From JAHFLQ01 sp964432465 (GTDB taxonomy: Bacteria; Patescibacteriota; Minisyncoccia; UBA6257; WO2-44-18), in contig CAYSNI010000031.1 of the NCBI GenBank assembly GCA_964432465.1, positions 1 through 8,435 on the forward strand: a stretch of 8,435 bases of DNA, read 5' to 3'. The translations under genes and the position numbers were made by a program. Shown here one piece after another: positions 1 to 5,922 of the stretch. The notes under the pieces were generated by a model. It was not told the DNA's origin. It worked only from the letters and a program-made list of their open reading frames with translations, and did no database searches. Every line of letters starts with the position of its first letter. Within the stretch, counting starts at the first letter, position 1.

Positions 1-6
1 CGAACG

Positions 7-492
7 ATGTACTATTTAAGCCGGTGGGCATTTGTCATTTCCACATTTTTTACATTTTTTACCGCCGGGTACCTTACCTATCAGCAGTATCAGATCTGGA
101 AGATCAGTTCAATCGCGCGACTGCTTCTGCCGCCGAATCAGCCGATAGATTACTTTGTGCAGTACGTGACCACGCATTTTTGGACTGCTCCCTTGATCGC
201 CTTCGCGATGGCGATAATCGGATTGGTTACGGCGACCATCCTCAACAGGAAATTCAAGGAGAGATTTTTCTGGCCGGCGGAGCCTTGGCTTTTTGCTACC
301 GCCTTGCTTTTAGTCGGTCATCCCGGATGGATGTACTATTTACTAGCTTTATTCGCATCCGCCTTTCTACTTTCTACTTTCTACTTTCTATTCAAAAATA
401 AAAGCGTCCGCTTTTCTTTTTGGTGGCTTTGGCTTCCTATCGCAATTTTAACTATAATGAGTACATGGTTCAGATTCCCGTTCAGCAATTAA
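7..492 (+). CDS. Polytopic membrane protein of unknown function, possibly 5'-truncated by the window edge
   Basis: A 161-residue, strongly hydrophobic protein with about five predicted membrane helices, near residues 7-27, 58-79, 92-104, 106-129 and 137-155. Short charged loops (for example RKFKERFF at 81-88) separate some of them. No catalytic motif or known family is recognisable. The frame stays open to the left edge, so the ATG at 7 may be internal rather than the true start; no ribosome binding site can be judged from the six bases before it. A four-copy heptanucleotide array lies within codons 120-129. The 3' end overlaps the pilB start by 28 bases and contains the putative pilB promoter, so the gene is likely co-transcribed with the pilus operon. 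A pilus-related role is possible from position only. Confidence 0.7.
   Translation: MYYLSRWAFVISTFFTFFTAGYLTYQQYQIWKISSIARLLLPPNQPIDYFVQYVTTHFWTAPLIAFAMAIIGLVTATILNRKFKERFFWPAEPWLFATALLLVGHPGWMYYLLALFASAFLLSTFYFLFKNKSVRFSFWWLWLPIAILTIMSTWFRFPFSN
364..391 (+). repeat. Heptanucleotide tandem repeat, TTTCTAC x3 plus TTTCTAT
   Basis: Four contiguous 7-base units: three exact copies of TTTCTAC and one copy with a final T. They lie inside the membrane-protein gene and encode FLLSTFY-type hydrophobic sequence. The unit has no stop codon in any of its three forward frames. Because 7 is not a multiple of 3, gain or loss of one unit would change the frame of everything downstream. Confidence 0.9.
429..458 (+). 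promoter_or_regulatory. Candidate sigma-70-type promoter for pilB (TTGGCT, 18 bases, TATAAT)
   Basis: A perfect TATAAT at 453-458 follows a partial -35 (TTGGCT, 429-434, 4 of 6 consensus bases) by 18 bases. The ATG of pilB begins 6 bases after the -10 box, where transcription would be expected to start, so the message would be leaderless. It lies within the 3' end of the preceding gene. TATAAT also occurs by chance inside other genes here (for example 624-629 and 4724-4729), so the assignment rests on position. Confidence 0.5.
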
Positions 493-2183
493 AGGACACC
501 CTCGCCAAAGAGGGTTTAATTAAGCCGGAAGAATTTGATGCGATTGCCGCGGAAGCGGGGAGGATGGGCCAGTCTATTCCGGAAATTTTGATTTCGCGAA
601 ATTATGTTACGCGTGATTTCTACTATAATCTTCTTTCCAAATATTTTGGTGTTGAACTTGCTAAACTTGCCGCGAAGCCGATAGATGAATCGGTTTTGAA
701 GCTGATTCCGGAAGATCTCGCGCGTCAAAAGAAGGCGGTGATTTTTACCAAAGAAGCGGATGGTACGCTGGATGTGGCGATGGAGGATCCTACCGATCTT
801 GCGGCAATCGACTTCCTTACCGGTCGTCTGAAGGCGAAGATTCGTCCGTTTTTAGCGACGTCCGAGGATTTGAACAAAGGATTTTCTATGTATGGTCGCC
901 GTTCTGCGGAAGATTTTAAAAAATTGATTGAAGAAAATGTCCAAGCTTCGCTTCGGGGAGAGGTCTTCGGCAAGACCGGTAAGGAAGCGGCCCAAGAGAT
1001 TCCGGTAGTGGCGGTCGTAGATAATCTTTTGTCCTACGCGATCTCGTCCCGCGCTTCGGATATTCATATCGAAGTGCTGGAGGATTCGGTCCTGGTGCGT
1101 TTCCGAATTGATGGCGTGCTTCATGAGATTACGAAAATTCCGAAAGCGGTCCATGACGCGATCGTTGCCCGTCTGAAGCTTCTTTCTAGTCTCCGACTGG
1201 ACGAACACTCCAAGCCACAGGACGGACGTTTTCGATATCAGGCCGGCGGTAATTTTATGGATATCCGCGTTTCTGTCATTCCGACTTTTTATGGCGAGAA
1301 GATGGAGATGCGTTTGCTTTCGGCCACCGCGCGTGCCCAGTCCTTTGAGGAGCTTGGTATGTTGGAAGATACGGTGAAGATTTTCAAAGAAAACATCGCA
1401 AAGACCTACGGCATTGTGCTTGTGACTGGTCCGACCGGATCCGGTAAAAGCACCACGCTTTATTCCGCGCTCGCAACTTTGAATAAAACTGAAGTAAACA
1501 TCTGTACGATTGAAGATCCGGTGGAATACGAAATGAAATACATCAACCAGATGCAGGTGAACGTGGCGGCCGGAATCACCTTTGCTAGCGGTTTGCGCGC
1601 CTTGCTTCGTCAGGATCCAAATATTATCATGGTTGGCGAAATTCGTGACGCCGAAACTGCTGATATTTCTGTGCAGGCGGCATTAACTGGTCACCTGGTT
1701 CTTTCCACGTTGCACACCAATGACGCACCTTCCGCCGTTCCGCGTCTTTTCGATATGAAAGTGGAACCCTTTCTGGTTGCGGCGGTTATGAACGCGATTC
1801 TTGCGCAGCGCTTGGTGCGTAAAATCTGTCTTGATTGCATCGAGTCCTATAAGGTGACGGCAGATGTTACCGCTACGATAAAAAATCAGATGAAAAATCT
1901 TGGTCTTGATCCGGCCAGCTACACTGTTCCGAAGCAATTATATCGTGGTAAAGGTTGCGCGGTGTGCGGACAGATTGGCTATCGGGGGCGTATGGGAATT
2001 TATGAAATTTTTGAAGTGGATGAAGAGGTGCGGGAGGCGATTGTAGATTCTAAATTTAATTTAGACAATCTTAAAAAGATCGTCCGGAAGAAAAACATGC
2101 TCAGCATGTTTGAGGATGGACTTCGCAAGGCCGAGCGTGGCTTAACAACGATGGAGGAAGTTCTCCGAGTTATCCGAGAGTAG
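465..2183 (+). CDS. pilB: Type IV pilus assembly ATPase PilB (GspE/PulE family)
   Basis: Cytoplasmic hexameric ATPase that drives pilus extension by turning the PilC platform. Using the ATG at 465 it is 572 residues, a normal PilB length. It has an N-terminal MshEN/GspE-N-like domain (about residues 30-140), a SRASDIHIE segment at 195-203, a Walker A GPTGSGKST at 322-330 (Lys328), an Asp-box region with EDPVEY, a Walker B ending at Glu392 (MVGEIRD), and a His-box with His410 and His417. The zinc-binding tetracysteine of PilB/GspE is intact: C455-x2-C458 and C498-x2-C501. A TTG 45 bases upstream (420) would add 15 residues without domain similarity, so the ATG is preferred; it has no Shine-Dalgarno site but sits just behind a TATAAT box. 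It overlaps the upstream gene by 28 bases. The C-terminal cysteine domain and extension-type architecture argue for PilB rather than PilT. Confidence 0.96.
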   Translation: MVQIPVQQLKDTLAKEGLIKPEEFDAIAAEAGRMGQSIPEILISRNYVTRDFYYNLLSKYFGVELAKLAAKPIDESVLKLIPEDLARQKKAVIFTKEADGTLDVAMEDPTDLAAIDFLTGRLKAKIRPFLATSEDLNKGFSMYGRRSAEDFKKLIEENVQASLRGEVFGKTGKEAAQEIPVVAVVDNLLSYAISSRASDIHIEVLEDSVLVRFRIDGVLHEITKIPKAVHDAIVARLKLLSSLRLDEHSKPQDGRFRYQAGGNFMDIRVSVIPTFYGEKMEMRLLSATARAQSFEELGMLEDTVKIFKENIAKTYGIVLVTGPTGSGKSTTLYSALATLNKTEVNICTIEDPVEYEMKYINQMQVNVAAGITFASGLRALLRQDPNIIMVGEIRDAETADISVQAALTGHLVLSTLHTNDAPSAVPRLFDMKVEPFLVAAVMNAILAQRLVRKICLDCIESYKVTADVTATIKNQMKNLGLDPASYTVPKQLYRGKGCAVCGQIGYRGRMGIYEIFEVDEEVREAIVDSKFNLDNLKKIVRKKNMLSMFEDGLRKAERGLTTMEEVLRVIRE

Positions 2184-2185
2184 TT

Positions 2186-2194
2186 TGGTATAAT
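2186..2194 (+). promoter_or_regulatory. Extended -10 promoter element (TGGTATAAT) before pilC
   Basis: A perfect TGn-TATAAT lies in the 19-base gap between the pilB stop (TAG, 2181-2183) and the pilC ATG (2203). Only 8 bases separate the box from the ATG, so transcription would begin at or within about two bases of the start codon. No good -35 is visible, which an extended -10 does not require. There is no Shine-Dalgarno sequence before the ATG, in keeping with a leaderless message. Confidence 0.5.
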
Positions 2195-2202
2195 AAATAG
2201 TA

Positions 2203-3411
2203 ATGAAGTTTAGTTACAAAGCGCAGGACGTGACCGGAAAGATTGTAGAAGGGACGACTGAAGAGCCGAATACCGGCGCGGTTTTGGAAATGATGGCCTC
2301 GCGAGGTCTTAAGCCAATCTCAATCACTCCGGAAAAAGAACTGGCGAAGAAAACAAAAAATCTTTTTGGCGGCACCATCACGTTGACCGATAAAGTTTTT
2401 TTGGCGAAATATCTAGCGCTGATGCTTCGGGTGGGTACGGATCTCTTTCGGGCGATCAATATTTTGATTGCTAACTTTGATAAGCCGGTCATGAAATCTC
2501 TTTTGTTGGAAGTGCGGACTAATTTAGAAAAAGGCCAACCTTTCTATCAGACATTCGCCGCTTACCCCCAATATTTCTCCCCGGTGTTTATCAATCTCGT
2601 AAAAGCGGGTGAGGCTTCAGGTAATTTGGAAAAAGTCTTCGACGATCTCAGTGTCGATCTTGAGAAACAGCACGATCTGGAGAGTCGTATTAAATCTGCC
2701 CTTTCCTACCCGGTGATTCTTTTTGGGCTTTCAATTATGGTGCTGTTTTTTTTGGTAACCTTCGCGTTGCCAAGAATTTCCGCGGTATTTGAAACTGGGG
2801 GTTTCAATCCGCCTGGATTTTCACGAGTAGTCTTCGGTGTCGGTCATTTTCTGAATAATAATATTGGTTTGATCTTGGGAGGACTTATAATCTTAGTTGT
2901 TGGCGGTTGGTTCTTCGTTAGAAAAACAATCTCCGGCAGAAACCTTATCGCAGGAATTTTGAACCGGACACCGGTAGTAAGGACGGTGGTGCATAAGATT
3001 GCCATCCAGCGTTTCGCCTCCACGCTCAGCTCGCTCATGAAAGCCGGCATTCCTATTCTGGACGCTTTGAATATTACCGCGGACGCGGTCGTGAATCCTC
3101 CGATCAAAAACGCCCTTTTGCGCGTAGCCAGGGATGGCGTCACTCGAGGTATCAGCTTGGGCGAAGCTTTCAGTAAAGAGTCGGTATTCCCGCCGGTAGT
3201 TACAAATCTAGTGGCTATCTCCGAGCGAGCCGGTCATTTGGACGAGGTTCTAAAAACGCTGGCCGACTTCTATGATTCTGAGATCAGCTCCTCCGTGAAA
3301 ACGCTGGTGACGTTTATCGAGCCGGCATTGCTTTTGACAATCGGCTTTGTGATCGCCCTGATCGCGCTATCCATCCTGGTACCGATCTATCAGCTGGTTA
3401 CGCAGTTCTAA
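2203..3411 (+). CDS. pilC: Type IV pilus inner-membrane platform protein PilC (GspF family)
   Basis: Polytopic cytoplasmic-membrane protein on which the PilB motor acts to add pilin subunits. At 402 residues it has the usual GspF/PilC length and layout: a short N-terminal region (1-60, starting with the FSYKAQDVTGK type of sequence), a first T2SF domain (about 66-190) with the signature EASGNLEKVFDDL near 137-149, and a second T2SF domain (about 268-395) with the matching ERAGHLDEVLKTLADFY at 341-357. Predicted membrane helices lie at about 170-190, 220-239 and 371-395. The duplication of the two T2SF halves is plain from GEASGNLE versus SERAGHLD. The gene starts 19 bases after pilB in the same direction, and 25 bases separate it from the next gene. 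The ATG start fits the family N-terminus. Confidence 0.96.
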   Translation: MKFSYKAQDVTGKIVEGTTEEPNTGAVLEMMASRGLKPISITPEKELAKKTKNLFGGTITLTDKVFLAKYLALMLRVGTDLFRAINILIANFDKPVMKSLLLEVRTNLEKGQPFYQTFAAYPQYFSPVFINLVKAGEASGNLEKVFDDLSVDLEKQHDLESRIKSALSYPVILFGLSIMVLFFLVTFALPRISAVFETGGFNPPGFSRVVFGVGHFLNNNIGLILGGLIILVVGGWFFVRKTISGRNLIAGILNRTPVVRTVVHKIAIQRFASTLSSLMKAGIPILDALNITADAVVNPPIKNALLRVARDGVTRGISLGEAFSKESVFPPVVTNLVAISERAGHLDEVLKTLADFYDSEISSSVKTLVTFIEPALLLTIGFVIALIALSILVPIYQLVTQF

Positions 3412-3436
3412 TGGTTCGGCAAAGCTCACCACAAGA

Positions 3437-3883
3437 ATGAAAAACGGCTTTACTATTATTGAGCTTCTTATTGTTATTGCCCTGATTGTCATTTTATCGA
3501 CTGTCGGGATTTTGACGCTTTTTAATTTTCGGTCTAACCAAAGCTTGCGGTTGGCGACTCAGAATTTAGTCACGTTTGTTCGTAGCACTCAGCAAAAATC
3601 TATCAGTCAGGAATCCGGTCTTCGTTGGGGGATTAGATTTACTCATCAGGCGGGGGGACGAGACAGCTACCAGCTGGTAAGCGGTGTTTCGACATTCAAT
3701 CCGGCGGGCGACACGGTGGCATTGCCCGGTGGCGTTGAATTCGCCGCAGTCTATGAAGATGTAGTATTCAACAGATTCGGTTTGCCCGACTCCTCAAGCA
3801 CCATTATAATGAGATTAACAGGTAACCCGACAGTTACCCGAACAATAACCGTTAATGTACAAGGAACTATTGAGGAGCAATAA
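3437..3883 (+). CDS. Type IV prepilin-like protein, GspH/FimT type
   Basis: A 148-residue prepilin with a textbook class III signal: a four-residue leader MKNG, cleavage expected after Gly4 by prepilin peptidase, then FTIIELLIVIALIVIL with Glu at mature position 5 and a long hydrophobic helix (about residues 5-28). The following segment (LVTFVRSTQQKSISQESGLRWGIRF region, residues 44-68, in outline) resembles the arrangement of GspH/FimT minor pseudopilins, which carry an amphipathic helix and then a beta-rich globular domain. There are no cysteines, so no C-terminal disulfide loop. It could be a minor pilin that primes assembly or a main subunit; size and GspH-like sequence favour minor. The ATG has no clear Shine-Dalgarno site. 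Its last 29 bases overlap the next prepilin gene, which suggests translational coupling. Confidence 0.88.
   Translation: MKNGFTIIELLIVIALIVILSTVGILTLFNFRSNQSLRLATQNLVTFVRSTQQKSISQESGLRWGIRFTHQAGGRDSYQLVSGVSTFNPAGDTVALPGGVEFAAVYEDVVFNRFGLPDSSSTIIMRLTGNPTVTRTITVNVQGTIEEQ
3782..3810 (+). promoter_or_regulatory. Possible internal promoter (TTGCCC, 17 bases, TATAAT)
   Basis: TTGCCC at 3782-3787 and a perfect TATAAT at 3805-3810 are 17 bases apart, 45 bases before the ATG of the second prepilin. Both lie inside the preceding coding sequence, where AT-rich codons could make them by chance. This is a weak call. Confidence 0.2.
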
Positions 3884-4517
3884 AGGGCAGTCTTTGATCG
3901 AAATTCTGATCGGCATTGCCGTAGGCGTAATCATTATCGGCGGTGTTTCCGCGACCATCGCGGTGGTGTTGCGTTCGAATGTGCAGAATAAAAATAGCCA
4001 GACGGCTACTTCTTTGGCGCAGGAGGTGCTAAATGAGATTGGTGATATCGCCACCGCTAATTGGCACAGCATTGATTTGCCGGTAGTTGGCCAATATCAT
4101 GTGGCGATTACGACCGGGGCAGTATTTGTTATTCAATCGGGAACAGAAGGTCCGGCAATGCTTACCTTGGATGGCAAGGGCTTTACTCGATTTTTTACTG
4201 TAGAAAACATTTCTCGTGATCCGAATACTGGCGATATTCAGCCCGCCGCCAGCTATGCGGTCGCAAATGATGACCCGTCAACGAAAAAAATTGTTGTGAC
4301 GGTACAGTGGCTGGAAGGATCGGATACGGCAAGTGTGAATTTAACTAAATTCGTCACTCGGAGTAGGAATCTGGTATTCCGACAGACTGACTGGGTGGGA
4401 GGGACCGGGCAGGCAATCTTTCCATCAGCGGGAACGGTAGTAAACAATCGGTATAATTCCAAGGGAGGTAATATAGATACTGCAATTTCGGATGTTCTGG
4501 AAACAATATCACCATAG
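3855..4517 (+). CDS. Type IV prepilin-like protein, PilV/GspI type
   Basis: A 220-residue prepilin. The leader MYKELLRSNKG is followed by QSLIEILIGI, giving cleavage after Gly11 and Glu at mature position 5. The hydrophobic helix runs to about residue 40. Next comes a SLAQEVLNEIGDI...NWHSI segment (about 53-72) of the kind seen in PilV/GspI-type minor pilins, and then a beta-rich domain with VTVQW and a conserved-looking C-terminal tail. There are no cysteines. Two starts are possible: ATG at 3855 with no Shine-Dalgarno site, or TTG at 3870 with AAGGA at 3861-3865 four bases upstream, which would give a six-residue leader. I keep the ATG but the TTG is credible. It overlaps the previous gene by 29 bases (14 if the TTG is used) and ends two bases before the next ATG. 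Confidence 0.85.
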   Translation: MYKELLRSNKGQSLIEILIGIAVGVIIIGGVSATIAVVLRSNVQNKNSQTATSLAQEVLNEIGDIATANWHSIDLPVVGQYHVAITTGAVFVIQSGTEGPAMLTLDGKGFTRFFTVENISRDPNTGDIQPAASYAVANDDPSTKKIVVTVQWLEGSDTASVNLTKFVTRSRNLVFRQTDWVGGTGQAIFPSAGTVVNNRYNSKGGNIDTAISDVLETISP

Positions 4518-4519
4518 AA

Positions 4520-5491
4520 ATGGAGCAAATAATTTACAACCTAGAACACGGGAGAAAAAAGCTTGTTTTTGCTGTTTTGTTTATGGCGATAGGTTTTTTG
4601 CTGTTTGTTACCCCTGTGTTTGCCGGAAATATTCTATCTACTAACGCGGATCGACACGCCTGGTCTGGAGGCGGAGATGTGGCGCAGTTTAACGGCAGTG
4701 GCGTAATTGGCTGGATTGATTTTTATAATGGTGACAGTGTTACGGTAAATAACTCCGATCTTACCGGTGTGGCGAATGGCTTGCAGATTGGCCAAGTTGC
4801 ACTAAATTGCGCTTCGGCACCAGTTTCAAATTGCGGCGCGCCAGCCGGTAGTTGGTTTGTCGCTAATGACGGCAACGGGAACCTTTCCGGATGGGCTTGG
4901 AATGATTCCATCGGTTGGATTAGTTTTTCCGGTTCAGGGTATCAAGTGATTATTAATCCGGCGACCGGCGTCTTCAGCGGTTGGGCCTGGAACGACGTTG
5001 TTGGTTGGATTAGTTTCAACTGTAATAATAGCGGCATCGGTGACCAGTGCTCATCTAGTAATTACCGAGTCGCTACTAGCTGGCGCGGCGGTCCGTTCGG
5101 CCCGAATGGTGGTGGTCCTGGCGGTGGAGGCGGGGGCGGGTCCTGGGACTCAAACTCTTGGCTTATGTCCAGCACATTCGATACGCAGTCTAGCGACGGA
5201 GCCGTTTTTAATACTTTGTCTTGGCAGGGAGTGGCGAATAGCGGCCGAGTTGCTTTCCGGATTGCTACGTCCAATAATCAGAGCGGACCATGGAATTTTA
5301 TTGGCCCAGATGGCAGTGCGAATAGCGTATACGAACCCGCTGGACCGAATCAGCAACTTTCGTTTGCCCAAGCGGCCGCGCTCAAGCGAAATCATAATAA
5401 CAATCGTTACATGCGTTATGAGATTTGGCTTTCTTGGTCCGGGTCACAAAGTCCAAGCGTCGAAGACGTGATTATCAGTTACAGTCCTTAA
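4520..5491 (+). CDS. Secreted GWAWND/IGWISF-repeat protein encoded in the pilus operon
   Basis: A 323-residue protein with a Sec-type signal: basic GRKK at 11-14, a hydrophobic core to about 32, and a VFA-GN cleavage site after Ala35. The mature part contains two near-identical repeats (residues 120-138 and 150-168) with GWAWND followed by GWISF, and a weaker earlier match at GVIGWIDF (61-68). Cys97/Cys105 and Cys168/Cys177 could form short disulfide loops. A Gly/Pro-rich linker (190-207) leads to a C-terminal beta-rich domain (about 210-323) that looks like a carbohydrate- or surface-binding sandwich, ending in RYEIWLSW...PSVEDVIISYSP; the exact family is not identified. GWAWND/IGWISF-type repeats are, from memory, frequent in surface proteins of Parcubacteria-like genomes. 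Its place between prepilin genes suggests a pilus-associated adhesin or accessory, but that role is inferred. No anchor or LPXTG motif is seen. Confidence 0.85.
   Translation: MEQIIYNLEHGRKKLVFAVLFMAIGFLLFVTPVFAGNILSTNADRHAWSGGGDVAQFNGSGVIGWIDFYNGDSVTVNNSDLTGVANGLQIGQVALNCASAPVSNCGAPAGSWFVANDGNGNLSGWAWNDSIGWISFSGSGYQVIINPATGVFSGWAWNDVVGWISFNCNNSGIGDQCSSSNYRVATSWRGGPFGPNGGGPGGGGGGGSWDSNSWLMSSTFDTQSSDGAVFNTLSWQGVANSGRVAFRIATSNNQSGPWNFIGPDGSANSVYEPAGPNQQLSFAQAAALKRNHNNNRYMRYEIWLSWSGSQSPSVEDVIISYSP
4877..5023 (+). repeat. Internal duplication encoding two GWAWND...GWISF units
   Basis: Codons 120-138 (4877-4933) and 150-168 (4967-5023) encode the same 19-residue pattern: G-x-x-SGWAWND-x-x-GWISF. 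The DNA is also similar, for example GGTTGGATTAGTTT occurs in both copies. Synonymous differences show the duplication is not very recent. Confidence 0.85.
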
Positions 5492-5493
5492 TA

Positions 5494-5913
5494 ATGAAAA
5501 GGCAATCCGGAGTATCTACGCTACCGACTATGTTGTTACTTGGGGGCGTTATTATTGAAATCGCGATTGCCGTCGCTTTTTTAGCTTATTATTTTAATAC
5601 TTTGAATTTTTCCTCGCGACTTGCGACCGAAGCATTGGAGACGGCTAGGGCCGGAGCGCAGGACGGGATTAGTAAAGTTATCTTGGATAAGCGGGCCTCC
5701 TTTTCGGCTTTGGCGCCGTACACCGTCACTACTTCTACCGGTAGGGTAGCAAGTGTCACGATTTGTCGTGAGACATGCATCGGTCCCGGGAAAACCCAGG
5801 TTATTTCTGGTGCCAGTGTGGCCAATCAAAGAAAGAAAATTCAGGCTGAATTATCAGTCGATTCTACTACCGGTCAGGTAGTAGTAGACACTCTCAAAGA
5901 AATATCTTTTTAA
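5494..5913 (+). CDS. Prepilin-like protein lacking Glu+5
   Basis: A 139-residue protein beginning MKRQSG-VSTLPTMLLLGG, followed by a hydrophobic helix to about residue 35 and a small polar domain. The short basic leader ending in Gly6 resembles a prepilin peptidase site, but the mature position 5 would be Pro instead of the usual Glu; a Glu appears later, at residue 22. Cys91 and Cys95 (CRETC) could form a tight disulfide loop. The in-frame upstream extension to 5425 would add 23 residues and overlap the previous gene by 67 bases, destroying the leader pattern, so the ATG at 5494, two bases after the previous stop, is chosen. No Shine-Dalgarno site is visible. It may be a GspK- or PilX-like minor component placed at the pilus tip, or a non-pilin membrane-anchored partner. 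The family is not firmly identified. Confidence 0.75.
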   Translation: MKRQSGVSTLPTMLLLGGVIIEIAIAVAFLAYYFNTLNFSSRLATEALETARAGAQDGISKVILDKRASFSALAPYTVTTSTGRVASVTICRETCIGPGKTQVISGASVANQRKKIQAELSVDSTTGQVVVDTLKEISF

Positions 5914-5922
5914 CTAGCGGTA

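Noticed and set aside
24..401. 125-codon plus-strand reading frame
   Set aside because: It lies within the membrane-protein gene in another frame, has no domain pattern, and stays open at its 3' end partly because the heptamer array has no stop in any frame.
420..464. Upstream TTG start for pilB
   Set aside because: It adds 15 residues with no family match and lies further inside the previous gene; the ATG at 465 sits directly behind the TATAAT box.
852..1208. 118-codon minus-strand frame inside pilB
   Set aside because: Antisense to well-conserved PilB sequence, with no ribosome binding site and no recognisable domain.
4452..4457. TATAAT before the GWAWND-repeat gene
   Set aside because: Inside coding sequence encoding Tyr-Asn, no -35 at a suitable distance, and 62 bases from the next start.
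4998..5471. 157-codon plus-strand frame within the GWAWND-repeat gene
   Set aside because: The other frame has a signal peptide, repeats and operon spacing; this one begins in mid-gene and has no coherent features.
5425..5493. N-terminal extension of the Glu-less prepilin-like protein
   Set aside because: It would overlap the preceding gene by 67 bases and bury the prepilin leader behind a basic stretch; the ATG at 5494 fits both leader and spacing.
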